From: a bacterium
GTDB taxonomy: Bacteria > Cyanobacteriota > Vampirovibrionia > Gastranaerophilales > UBA9971
Length of the DNA: 64,000 bases
Direction of reading: 5' to 3'
NCBI GenBank assembly: GCA_037147175.1
Contig: JBAWVS010000001.1
Span: 62,001-126,000, forward strand
Numbering within the stretch: the first letter of the stretch is position 1; the number at the start of each line of letters is the position of its first letter. Both the position numbers and the translations under genes were made by a program. The notes under the pieces were generated by a model. The model saw only the letters and a program-made list of their open reading frames with translations. It did not search any database and was not told where the DNA came from. Shown piece after piece: positions 51,386-59,720 of this stretch.

Positions 51386-53027
51386 CTTTTGAATCCTCTT
51401 TAACCTTAATAAAAGACATCTTCACTGATTCAAGAAATCCTAAAAGAGAGAAAAATGTTATATGTGTAATCATGGAAGGGCTTTCCGCAGTGAAAAATAC
51501 CAGAAAAAAGGCAATACAAGACAGGCTTATAGTGCTAAAAAGCTTAACTGCTTTATCTGTTGATTTTTTTACAATATCAATAATGTTTTTGCATAATATA
51601 ACCAGAGGCGGCAGGAAATATAAAAGAGCGACAAACCCCCAGTTGTAAAAATATTCAAGATACAAATTATGAATATGGGGCTGTTGAAAACTTTTGTCAG
51701 GCTGCATAGCAGATAAAAAGAAGCAGGTTTCTCTGGAAGAATCTGTTCCGAATCCGAATATGGCGGTAAACCAAGTTAAATTATCTGCCCAGTTCTTCAT
51801 ATAATAATACCAGTTTGTTTCTCTGACATCCAAAGTAGTTGTAGTGCCAAATCTGTTTGAAATATTATAAAAGAAATCACCCATAAAATCTTGATTTAGA
51901 AGGAAAAACGGCAAAGTCAAAATTAAAGGTAATAAAATTATATAAAACAGATTGCGGAGATTTTTTTTAGGTTGGCTTATAGCTTCTGTGTCGGTTTTTT
52001 CTATAAAAAAGAAAGAGCAAATTTGTATAATTATAAAGCCTGTTAAAAAAGAGACTATGGTGCCTTTTTTTATTCCAAGAATAATTAAAAGTGACAGAAT
52101 AACCATATTAATATTAATAATATATTTTAACCAACCGGTTGAAAGATCGGGTTTGAAATTTGAAATATATAAATTAAATCCAATAAATAAAAGTAAAATT
52201 AATCCTTCAAAATCTCCTCCCGTAAAGCCGTTATCTATTGCAAGACGGTTTTCCATAAACATTAAGGAAGCTGTTCCGATTAAAATACAAGAAATTAAAA
52301 TGCAAAAATAAGAAAGATAACCGAAAGAAAAAAGTTTAATAATATCTTCAAGTTTTTTCTTTGTTTTCTCAATGGTTTTAAGACCATAAAATGACATATA
52401 GCCGATAACAAAAGAAATAAGAGGTATAATTGCGGTCAGATATTTAAGAAACTTTGTTTCTTCAGATCCAAATTCCCTCGAGGCTGCGCCATAACCAGAA
52501 CCAATCGAAGCATATTTTAAACCTAAATTGTTTTGTATCCATATGTCTATATAGCTTGAAGATCTAAAATCAGAGCTGTAAAAAAACGCATAAAATATAA
52601 TGAGTATAAAAAACAAAAGCAAAAGTCTGAATTCAAGATTAGACCATAGATACTTAAAGTTTGTAAAAATATAATAAAAAGTAATTAATAAAGAAATTGA
52701 AAAGATAATAACATGAGGCTTAAAATTTAATCCCAGAGGGCTAAAAATATCCTGATTGAAGAAAATCCAAATATTAATAAACTGAAGTAAAAAATATGGA
52801 ATTATTTTGTTATCTATACATTTAGAAATTAAAAAGATGACAACAAATAAACCTGTAAATAATACAGAGCCGGCTAAGATGGGATTTGCTTTTTCAAAAA
52901 GACCTAAAATATTCGCACCGGCCAGTGAAAAAATTATTCCCAGAATAACTGCTGCTATTTTAAAAAAGCGGGTATTAATAAAATTTTTAGTTTCGTTGTT
53001 GTCTATACTCTTTTCGATGTTATACAT
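51354..53027 (-). CDS. Wzy-like O-antigen polymerase/ligase membrane protein
   Basis: A 557-residue membrane protein with about 12 predicted helices. The large periplasmic loop contains the ETCFFLSAMQPDKSFQQPHIHNLYLEYFYNWG stretch, where the HNLYLE pattern is the Wzy/WaaL (O-antigen ligase) family signature. Low sequence conservation is normal for polymerases. It would join repeat units on the periplasmic side after Wzx export. It follows the Wzc-like gene by 133 bp; a half MITE lies between. Confidence 0.75.
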   Translation of the reverse strand: MYNIEKSIDNNETKNFINTRFFKIAAVILGIIFSLAGANILGLFEKANPILAGSVLFTGLFVVIFLISKCIDNKIIPYFLLQFINIWIFFNQDIFSPLGLNFKPHVIIFSISLLITFYYIFTNFKYLWSNLEFRLLLLFFILIIFYAFFYSSDFRSSSYIDIWIQNNLGLKYASIGSGYGAASREFGSEETKFLKYLTAIIPLISFVIGYMSFYGLKTIEKTKKKLEDIIKLFSFGYLSYFCILISCILIGTASLMFMENRLAIDNGFTGGDFEGLILLLFIGFNLYISNFKPDLSTGWLKYIININMVILSLLIILGIKKGTIVSFLTGFIIIQICSFFFIEKTDTEAISQPKKNLRNLFYIILLPLILTLPFFLLNQDFMGDFFYNISNRFGTTTTLDVRETNWYYYMKNWADNLTWFTAIFGFGTDSSRETCFFLSAMQPDKSFQQPHIHNLYLEYFYNWGFVALLYFLPPLVILCKNIIDIVKKSTDKAVKLFSTISLSCIAFFLVFFTAESPSMITHITFFSLLGFLESVKMSFIKVKEDSKDDYKKIPKFF

Positions 53028-53048
53028 GATTTTTATTTTGCCTTTTCT

Positions 53049-53071
53049 AAATCCCCCTCAGGGGGAAATTT
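53049..53071. repeat. small palindrome before the polymerase gene
   Basis: AAATCCCCC-TCA-GGGGGAAATTT, a 9-10 bp stem with a 3-nt loop, 22 bp upstream of the polymerase start. It might attenuate transcription from the Wzc-like gene or be part of the adjoining repeat. Confidence 0.45.
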
Positions 53072-53082
53072 ATTTATTTTTT

Positions 53083-53137
53083 ATAGATTGCTTAGCTATG
53101 CTCGCAATGACTATTTTGGCGATTTAGCAATTTGAGT
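53083..53137. mobile_element. MITE-like element, half copy
   Basis: Reading the minus strand: ACTCAAATTGCTAAATCG, then AGTCATTGCGAGCATAGC and AAGCAATCTAT. It matches the left half of the 45531 copy closely, and then ends; the right half is missing. Confidence 0.65.
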
Positions 53138-53160
53138 CAATCAGCAACTTAAATGTGAAT

Positions 53161-55338
53161 TTATGAATAATTACGTCCGTATAATTCACTTTCTTCAATA
53201 ACTTTATAGTTTTTGCTGCCCGCATCTCTTGAAATCACATAAGGAATATTAAGGTTTAAATCTTTTAATTCATTAATTGTATTAGCCATTGATTCAGGAG
53301 AGTCAGAATTGTTAGCTATCATTATATTTAAGTCGGTTTTTTGCATTAATGAAGAACATGCAGGATAAATAATAGGCTGTGCCGGCATGTCAATAAGTAC
53401 AAAATCAAAGTTAGCTTTTAAGAAGTTAATGAATTCATCAAAACCATTGCTTAAAACGTAATCGTACAGATTTGTAACTCGATTGATTACAGGCAGGAAT
53501 AAAAAATAATTGTTATTGATATCATCAAATTTGATTTTTAAAGCATTTTTTTCCAGCAGCATGTTCAAATAATTGCTTGAGATATATTTAGATACTGAAA
53601 TTTCATTATTTATAAAACGGATAATATCAATCAAATCGTTGTTAATTTCAGATTTAACATTAAATTGTTCTTTAATTTTATTAGAACATTTAAAATCACT
53701 GCTTATTAAGACAACTGATTTTCCTAATTTTGCAAGGTTTGCGGCAATATTTGGAGTTATGAAAGAAGAACTTCTATACGGGGATGATGAGACAAAAGAA
53801 ATAACTTTAATTTTTTTATCATATGAAAGTCTCATCAGATTTGAAGAAATATTTGCATAAGAAGCTCCGTGTATAGATTCGGTACTTTTTATCAATCCGT
53901 TTTCGGCATATTCTGCCTTAAAATATTCTGAATTTTCTATATAGGGTAAAACACCCATAGATTTATAAGATCTAAGAGCAAAACTTTCAGGATTTTCTTT
54001 AACCCAGCCTCCTAAAAATCCCGCTAAAGCGCCTGTGTATATAAAGCCGAGGAAACTTAATATTAGAGCATTGTCAGTTCTTTTAGGTTTTGACGGGTAA
54101 TCAAGAACAAAAACATTATCTACAATTCCATTTTCTTTAAATTTAGCGTCAAGTTGTTTTCTTTTAAAACTTTCATAGATATTTTTTAAAGTGTCTTCTT
54201 GATTGGTTAGTTCTTCAAGATTTAAAATTTTATTGGGAAGTTCTGATTCTGTATTTTTTAAATTGGTCATAGTGCCGGCAAGTGATGCAAGCTCGGCTCT
54301 TAAAGAAGTTGTTTCGGCCTGAACTCTCGCCATATCAAGAGCAAGGTCTTGAGAAGGCTCATCATAAAGGCCTCTTTTTACGGAAACATCTTGCAATGAT
54401 TCTTTGGTTCTACTATCGATACTGGAGTTGATAGATTTTATTTCGTTTTTTGCGGCAACAACTTCAGGATAAGCATCATTGAATTTGCCGGTAAGATTTG
54501 CATATCTTTGCTTTGCAACAGCAAGTTCGTTATGCAAGGCTTCCAGATGACGGTCTTCTCCTATAGCTGTAGCTCTTAATGCGGCTTTTGAATCGCTAAA
54601 ACCAAGCTGCTCAGCAAAATTAGCAAGTTTTTTGTCATTATAATTAATTTGACTTTTCAAATCAGCTATTTGTTTGTCAAGGAGGTATCTTGACTGCAAA
54701 ATATTAATGCTTTCCTCATTTGCATTGATTACTCCTTTTGAAATTCTATAATCTCTTATTCGCTGTCTTGCCATAGCAAGTTTATTTTCAATTTCTTTTG
54801 AATAAGTGTTTAAATATTTGCTTTGTTTAGTTTCAATAGATCTTCTTAATTCAAGATTTTCGTTTTTAAACTGGGCTATTGTTTCAAGCAGTACAAAATC
54901 CGCTGATTTTTCGTTTGACCAGTTTAAAGAAAGAGTAAGCGTATCCGTTGAAGGAATTATTTTTGTTTTAAGTTTATTTTTAAAATAATTATGAAAATCT
55001 CTTGCGGATTTTATTTTAAGGCTTTCGAATTCTTTAGGGTATTTAACGCTTATAGTTTTGTAGATTTTATCTGACAAGCTTTCTGACTGAAGAATTTGGA
55101 TAATATTGAAAAGAGGATTACTGTATCCGCTTTGAGAGGCGACACTGGAATCTCCTGTTTCTGTATCTGTAGAGACGCTGTACTGGGGGATATTCCTTAT
55201 ATAGATTTTCGCATCTGTTTTATAAGAAGGCTTAAAAACGAAAACTGCATAAATAAGGAACAAAGCGAAAGATGTCCAAACACATGAACTTATAAGCTTC
55301 TTTTCCTTTGAAATTATGGATAAAAATTTTTCTGCCAT
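53161..55338 (-). CDS. Wzc/GumC-like chain-length protein with degenerate BY-kinase domain
   Basis: A 725-residue inner-membrane protein. Residues 1-35 hold the first membrane helix (CVWTSFALFLIYAVFVF), then the Wzz domain and long coiled coils (about 150-370, with LDMARVQAETTSLRAELASL), the second helix (LSFLGFIYTGALAGFLGG, about 425) and the cytosolic domain. The latter should have a P-loop like PGEGKST; instead it reads SSSPYRSSSFITPNIAANLAKLG, with no lysine. The second acidic motif LLISSDFK is also altered (normally DxD). The C-terminus has few tyrosines. So the kinase looks inactive; chain-length control may persist. It probably pairs with the Wza-like protein. Confidence 0.85.
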   Translation of the reverse strand: MAEKFLSIISKEKKLISSCVWTSFALFLIYAVFVFKPSYKTDAKIYIRNIPQYSVSTDTETGDSSVASQSGYSNPLFNIIQILQSESLSDKIYKTISVKYPKEFESLKIKSARDFHNYFKNKLKTKIIPSTDTLTLSLNWSNEKSADFVLLETIAQFKNENLELRRSIETKQSKYLNTYSKEIENKLAMARQRIRDYRISKGVINANEESINILQSRYLLDKQIADLKSQINYNDKKLANFAEQLGFSDSKAALRATAIGEDRHLEALHNELAVAKQRYANLTGKFNDAYPEVVAAKNEIKSINSSIDSRTKESLQDVSVKRGLYDEPSQDLALDMARVQAETTSLRAELASLAGTMTNLKNTESELPNKILNLEELTNQEDTLKNIYESFKRKQLDAKFKENGIVDNVFVLDYPSKPKRTDNALILSFLGFIYTGALAGFLGGWVKENPESFALRSYKSMGVLPYIENSEYFKAEYAENGLIKSTESIHGASYANISSNLMRLSYDKKIKVISFVSSSPYRSSSFITPNIAANLAKLGKSVVLISSDFKCSNKIKEQFNVKSEINNDLIDIIRFINNEISVSKYISSNYLNMLLEKNALKIKFDDINNNYFLFLPVINRVTNLYDYVLSNGFDEFINFLKANFDFVLIDMPAQPIIYPACSSLMQKTDLNIMIANNSDSPESMANTINELKDLNLNIPYVISRDAGSKNYKVIEESELYGRNYS

Positions 55339-55398
55339 ATCAATCCTTTAACTCCTTTTTTACTTTATATAATTTCTAAGAGGTTTTAAAATATTGCA

Positions 55399-56556
55399 TT
55401 ATCTTCTGAAAACATAATCCATGTTGCTGTAGCCGGTGGCAAAAGAACTTACCGGATTTACAACTCTTAGCAGATAATCAAAGCCTCGAGCAATTCCTGA
55501 AGAAGCTTTCTCAGGCACAAAGACTATATCATTTGGTAACAGAACAACATCGTTTTTCATCGGGTTTACTTTTGCGGATGTAAGCTTGCCGTTATTATCC
55601 ATTCTGGAGATGATTACGGATTTTGGAGGAGAAGTAGCGCCGTAAAGATATCCGCCGGCCATGCTTATAGCTGTATTTAATCTTGGAGAATCACTTGCGT
55701 TAAGCATTACAAGACCTGCATTATTTACATATCCCATTACTCTTACAGGGATTTGTTTTCGTGAAAAAGTTGAAGCGGCAAAATCATTGTATTTTTGTGA
55801 ATCAATTGCATAAGTTGTTGATAGTTTTGGAACATAAACTACATCCCCGCTCATTAGATAAATATCCTGAGCAGAATTTCCTTTATTTACAAGATCAAGC
55901 AAATTGACATTATATTTTGTCCCATCATATTTATTTGATATTTCAATGTTTTCAAGATCTGCATCAGGAGTTATTCCTCCGGCAGCTCCGAGGATGTTAG
56001 TGAGCAAAGGGGTTTTTCTGTCAATTGCTACTGTTCTTTGTTCAGAAGTATATGAATTGGAATAAGAGGTATCTGTGTTTAATTCATAGCTTCCGGGGGA
56101 TACTATGGCACCTGTTAAATAAACTATTAAAGGTTTTGTTTTAGTAAGAGTTATGGAAATCATAGGATTTTTAATGATAACTTCAAACTTATTTTTTAAT
56201 TCGTTGCGAAGTTCGTCAAGAGTTTTTCCTTGTGCTTTTGTAGCGCCTATAGGACCTATCAATATATTTCCGTCAGGTTGGACACGAACATTTTCCTGTC
56301 TGAATTCGGGAAATCCTATAAAAGATATGTCTAATACATCATTGGGACCAAGAATGTATTTTCTGGCGTAAGTATTATTTCTAACCTCCAATTTATTAGG
56401 TTCTTGCGAACTTTCTGAAACGGCACTCAAGTTTGCTTTGAGAGAAGTTCCTTCTGATGCACTGCTTTTTAAATTCGAGAAATTTGGAAAAATAAATAAA
56501 CTGACAAAAACTAAGAAAGTTACTATTTTTTTCATTTTTTTCATAATATTTTCCAT
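55399..56556 (-). CDS. outer-membrane polysaccharide export protein (Wza/OPX-like)
   Basis: A 385-residue protein with an N-terminal signal sequence (KKIVTFLVFVSLFIFPNFS). The Poly_export domain is clear: YILGPNDVLDISFIGFPEF, VRVQPDGNILIGPIGATKAQGKTLDELRNEL. SLBB-type parts follow (PLIVYLTGAIVSPGSYEL, IPVRVMGYVNNAGLVMLNASDSPRLNTAISMAGGY). It forms the export pore for the polymer. No clear lipobox. It is 60 bp before the Wzc-like gene and transcribed in the same direction. The first ATG (MENIMKKMKK) has AAGGAAATGGAA upstream; the fifth codon could also serve. Confidence 0.9.
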   Translation of the reverse strand: MENIMKKMKKIVTFLVFVSLFIFPNFSNLKSSASEGTSLKANLSAVSESSQEPNKLEVRNNTYARKYILGPNDVLDISFIGFPEFRQENVRVQPDGNILIGPIGATKAQGKTLDELRNELKNKFEVIIKNPMISITLTKTKPLIVYLTGAIVSPGSYELNTDTSYSNSYTSEQRTVAIDRKTPLLTNILGAAGGITPDADLENIEISNKYDGTKYNVNLLDLVNKGNSAQDIYLMSGDVVYVPKLSTTYAIDSQKYNDFAASTFSRKQIPVRVMGYVNNAGLVMLNASDSPRLNTAISMAGGYLYGATSPPKSVIISRMDNNGKLTSAKVNPMKNDVVLLPNDIVFVPEKASSGIARGFDYLLRVVNPVSSFATGYSNMDYVFRR

Positions 56557-56884
56557 TTCCTTTTAACTTAAATAATGAGTAATAATTAGCACTATATTTT
56601 TCTGAAAAATTTTAATAAATTAATATTTCTTTAAATAATATTGAAAATAAATTACCTGCTTTACCATATAAAAGATTATTTGTTTTTCCTCTAAAAGGAC
56701 AATTTTAAAAGTTATTTAATTTTTTTTATACTAAAACGAGTTTATATTTTCGGAAACGATGAGTTTTCGAAAATAATGCTTTTACTATCGAATGCCGCTT
56801 TTCTGCAGGTTATTAAAATCCCGAATTTATTTTTAAATCGGCATAAATCAATTTCAAAAGAAAACGAGAAATAAAAAAATAAAG

Positions 56885-57035
56885 GGGTGAGTGAGTTGCT
56901 GCTGGCTATGAAAAGTGGATTGCGAGCTGAGAGCGAAGAAGGGGCTTTATCTTTTCGAAACGCAGTTGCTTTCGAGTAATCAGGCAACGAGCCAAAAATT
57001 GCTCTCATGGACTGCTTTGAAGCAGAGGCCGTGGA
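56885..57035 (+). ncRNA. candidate structured RNA
   Basis: Nested pairings readable by eye: GGC (56904-56906) with GCC (57028-57030); GAGAGC (56929-56934) with GCTCTC (57001-57006); GGCT (56943-56946) with AGCC (56990-56993); GTTGC (56965-56969) with GCAAC (56984-56988); and the hairpin CTGCT-TTGA-AGCAG (57012-57025). It does not match any riboswitch or housekeeping RNA I could recall. It precedes the leader and gene at 57208. It could also be a member of a dispersed palindromic repeat. Confidence 0.4.
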
Positions 57036-57092
57036 AAATAAGGATTTTACGAATATTTGTTTAAAAAGGTATAAATCAAATTAAACATAAGG

Positions 57093-57180
57093 CTATATAC
57101 ACAAGGAGGGTTTATTTCTTTGTGATGACGTATAGTATGTCATCCGTATAGTATATTTTTCGAAAAATTTTTTTTATTAT
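57093..57180 (+). promoter_or_regulatory. shared 85-bp leader, copy B (before the 57208 glycosyltransferase)
   Basis: TATATACACAAGGAGGGTTT, then GTATAGTATGTCATCCGTA and TATATTTTTCGAAAAATTT. It is the same block as copy A at 45374-45457, here on the + strand. Both copies end 25-30 bp before a gene of the same polysaccharide locus. The AAGGAGGG is followed by MTYSMSSV-stop. Confidence 0.6.
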
Positions 57181-57207
57181 TATTTATGAATTTATGAGGA
57201 GTTAAAG

Positions 57208-58356
57208 ATGTTGTTAACAACTCCTGACAAGGAATTTACAACTATAAATTTATCCAAAAAAAATGATAGCTCAAAAAAGAAAATTGCTATTGTCTCGGAT
57301 CAAATATCAGGCGGTATAGGAGGAGCTGAGAGCATAACCTTTTCTATGGCAAGAATGTATCCGGATGCTCATTTGTACGCAACTGTCGTTGATAAAAATA
57401 TTCTTCCGGATGATATTTTACAAAAAGGAATAAAATCAACTTTTATACAAAATCTTCCGTTAAGTAAAAAGCTGTATAAAGCTTATCTTCCTTTAATGCC
57501 TACAGCTATTGAATATCTTGATTTACAAGAATATGACATTATTTTTTCGTCACATCATTGCGTTGCAAAAGGGGTTATACCAAGACCCGATGCGGTTCAT
57601 ATCTGTTATTGCCATTCTCCGGCAAGGTATATATGGGATTTGTTCTGGACATATCAACAACTTAACGGTGTAAATAAAATTACAAAATTCTTAAGCTCTT
57701 TTCTCTGCAACTATCTTAGAGTTTGGGATGTGACAAGCTCTGCCAGGGTTGATTATTTTCTGGCAAATTCGGGTTATACAGCAGCGAGAATAAAAAAATT
57801 CTATAACAGGGATTGTGAAATTTTGTATCCGCCTGTAGACACCAATAAGTTTTTCCATGAAGGATACGATGATTATTATTTAATGATAAGCAGGCTTGTC
57901 GGGTATAAAAGGTTTGATCTTGCAATAGAAGCATTTAATGAAAACGGTAAAAAACTTGTAATTATAGGCGACGGTGCAGAATTTGAAAAATACAAAAAAA
58001 TTGCAAAACCCAACGTTAAACTGCTTGGAAAAGTTTCGGATGAAATTCTTGCCAAGTATATGAATAGATGCAAAGGATTTATATTTCCCGGCAAAGAAGA
58101 TTTCGGTATTGTAATGGCGGAAGCGCAAGCTGCAGGCAAGCCGGTCATTGCTTTTAAAGGCGGCGGCGCTCTCGATATTGTAATAGATGGTCAGACAGGA
58201 ATTCTTTTTGAAGAGCAAACTGTTGAATCTCTTGGTAATGCCATAAAAATTTGTGAAAAAAACGAATGGGATAACAGGTTTATACAAGAAAGTGCAAAAA
58301 GATTTGATAAAGAAAAGTTTAATAAAAGACTCAAACAAATAATAGAAAACACGTAA
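57208..58356 (+). CDS. glycosyltransferase family 4 protein (WbaZ-like)
   Basis: A 382-residue GT-B enzyme. SDQISGGIGGAESITFSMARMYPDAHLYATVVD and ICYCHSPARYIWDLFWTY are typical of the WbaZ/mannosyltransferase-like branch. The donor half has YYLMISRLVGYKRFDLAIEAFNENG, LVIIGDGAEFEKYKKIA, KGFIFPGKEDFGIVMAEAQAAGKPVIAFKGGGALDIV. It is followed 25 bp later by the initiating transferase gene, so it may add the second sugar. The start has GAGGAG 6 bp upstream; the N-terminal 25 residues are an unusual low-complexity extension. Confidence 0.87.
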   Translation: MLLTTPDKEFTTINLSKKNDSSKKKIAIVSDQISGGIGGAESITFSMARMYPDAHLYATVVDKNILPDDILQKGIKSTFIQNLPLSKKLYKAYLPLMPTAIEYLDLQEYDIIFSSHHCVAKGVIPRPDAVHICYCHSPARYIWDLFWTYQQLNGVNKITKFLSSFLCNYLRVWDVTSSARVDYFLANSGYTAARIKKFYNRDCEILYPPVDTNKFFHEGYDDYYLMISRLVGYKRFDLAIEAFNENGKKLVIIGDGAEFEKYKKIAKPNVKLLGKVSDEILAKYMNRCKGFIFPGKEDFGIVMAEAQAAGKPVIAFKGGGALDIVIDGQTGILFEEQTVESLGNAIKICEKNEWDNRFIQESAKRFDKEKFNKRLKQIIENT

Positions 58357-58381
58357 TAAAAGTTATATAGAGGTAGAAAAA

Positions 58382-59128
58382 ATGTTAGCGGAAAAAACCA
58401 TAGATAAAAATATTATTTCACAAGAAATTGTTGATTTTATAAAAAATTCTAATAATAGATTTGATAATATAATAAAAAATCCTTACGAAATTTCAATTAA
58501 TCTTTATAATTCAAATCAAAAAGTTTTTCAGTATTTTCTGAAAAAAATAATTGAAAAGACGATAACCATAGTAGGTCTGGCTTTGATTTCACCTGTTCTT
58601 TTTATTACTGCAGCAGCAATAAAACTGGAATCAGAAGGACCTGTGTTTTTTAAACAAAAAAGAATAGGCCAGCATGGTAAGGAATTTTATATTTGCAAAT
58701 TTAGAAGCATGTACAAAGATTCCGAAAAAAAGGCTGAAGAACTGCAAAAATACAATCAAACAAACGCATTAATGTTTAAAATGTTTGATGATCCGAGAAT
58801 AACAAAAGTCGGCAAATTTATTAGAAAATACAGTATTGATGAACTTCCTCAGTTATTCAATGTTCTTAAAGGTGAAATGAGTCTTGTGGGCTTCAGGCCT
58901 CCTTTACCATCCGAAGTAAGCAAATATAAGGATTTATATTATGTGCGATTTGCAATGATGCCGGGATTAACAGGTCCATGGCAGGTAAGCGGCAGGTCAA
59001 AAATTAAAGAATTTGAAGATGTCGTAAATCTTGAATATGAATATGCAAAAGATTGGTCATTGTTTAAAGATATGCACATATTAATGAAAACCATTCCTGT
59101 TGTATTATTTGGAAAAGATACCGCTTAA
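58382..59128 (+). CDS. undecaprenyl-phosphate sugar phosphotransferase (WcaJ/PssY type)
   Basis: A 248-residue protein that starts polysaccharide synthesis by moving a sugar phosphate to undecaprenyl phosphate at the membrane. One membrane segment (KTITIVGLALISPVLFITAAAIK) precedes the catalytic part: GPVFFKQKRIGQHGKEFYICKFRSM, DPRITKVGKFIRKYSIDELPQLFNVLKGEMSLVGFRPPLPSE and PGLTGPWQVSGRS. All the family's conserved motifs are there. The 65 residues before the membrane segment are not a full CoA-binding-like domain, so this is the short form. AGAGGTAG lies before the ATG. Confidence 0.93.
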   Translation: MLAEKTIDKNIISQEIVDFIKNSNNRFDNIIKNPYEISINLYNSNQKVFQYFLKKIIEKTITIVGLALISPVLFITAAAIKLESEGPVFFKQKRIGQHGKEFYICKFRSMYKDSEKKAEELQKYNQTNALMFKMFDDPRITKVGKFIRKYSIDELPQLFNVLKGEMSLVGFRPPLPSEVSKYKDLYYVRFAMMPGLTGPWQVSGRSKIKEFEDVVNLEYEYAKDWSLFKDMHILMKTIPVVLFGKDTA

Positions 59129-59165
59129 TTATGAAATGAAAAATATTTTATACCCTTATAAGGTC

Positions 59166-59194
59166 TTGACTTTATAAAAACAAACAAATATGAT
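59166..59194 (+). promoter_or_regulatory. sigma-70 promoter for the 59243 gene
   Basis: TTGACT (59166-59171), 17-bp spacer, TATGAT (59189-59194). It is close to consensus and about 49 bp before the ATG. Confidence 0.7.
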
Positions 59195-59242
59195 AGTTTC
59201 TAGTTATCGTACTTTAAAAAATAATTATTAAAGGGGTGAGGG

Positions 59243-59629
59243 ATGAAAAAGGAAATCTTGTTCTTGGGCTTTGCAGTGCTTATTTCCGGGGAAACAGCTT
59301 TTGCGATCGAAAATACTACAATACCCGACAAATTTTCGGGGCAAAGTTGCGGTCTTTCAGATAATAGACTTTGTGATGCCGTAACTAATATTTTAGTGAA
59401 GGAACTGCTGAAACAAACGGTTTATACTGTCGGAACACAGGTTCTTAACAAATATATGAATACAACCGTAACTATTCCGGTAACAACGACTACTCCGGTA
59501 GTTTATACTCCTGCGGCAGCACCTGTAACAACACCTGCTCCTGTTGTTTATACTCCGGCGGCAAGTCCTGCTCCTCTCAGCACAACCACAACTACTGTTC
59601 CGGAAGAACAGATGATTATTGTTAATTAA
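59243..59629 (+). CDS. small exported Thr/Pro-rich protein
   Basis: A 128-residue protein. A signal peptide (KKEILFLGFAVLISGETAFA) is followed by a mature part with two cysteines (SCGLSDNRLC) and a C-terminal low-complexity half rich in Thr, Pro, Val and Ala: VVYTPAA occurs twice in a 17-20 residue repeat (VVYTPAAAPVTTPAP, VVYTPAASPAP), then STTTTTV. Function unknown; such tails often extend through or along the cell wall. AGGGGTGAGGG before the start is a strong ribosome-binding site, and a good promoter lies upstream. Confidence 0.7.
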   Translation: MKKEILFLGFAVLISGETAFAIENTTIPDKFSGQSCGLSDNRLCDAVTNILVKELLKQTVYTVGTQVLNKYMNTTVTIPVTTTTPVVYTPAAAPVTTPAPVVYTPAASPAPLSTTTTTVPEEQMIIVN

Positions 59630-59720
59630 AAATTTTACTTAACACCTGTTTGCGAAAAAAATCATTGCCTGTTTTTAACAAGATAGGCTCTAAGAAAGCT
59701 AAACAGAAAGAAAGAGAAAC

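Larger units (their letters stand above)
56557..57207. other. 651-bp gap between divergent exopolysaccharide genes
   Basis: It contains AT-rich sequence next to the Wza-like gene, the candidate structured RNA at 56885-57035, and the shared leader at 57093-57180. The G+C is clearly higher at 56881-57040 than around it. A minus-strand frame (56742-57008) is not believed to be a gene. Confidence 0.6.

Noticed and set aside
56742-57008. Minus-strand frame of 88 codons in the 650-bp gap
   Set aside because: No ribosome-binding site, odd composition, and it lies across the inverted repeats of the candidate structured RNA; it is more likely a by-product.
57880-58338. Minus-strand 152-codon frame across the WbaZ-like gene
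   Set aside because: Antisense shadow of a conserved glycosyltransferase with no motif of its own.
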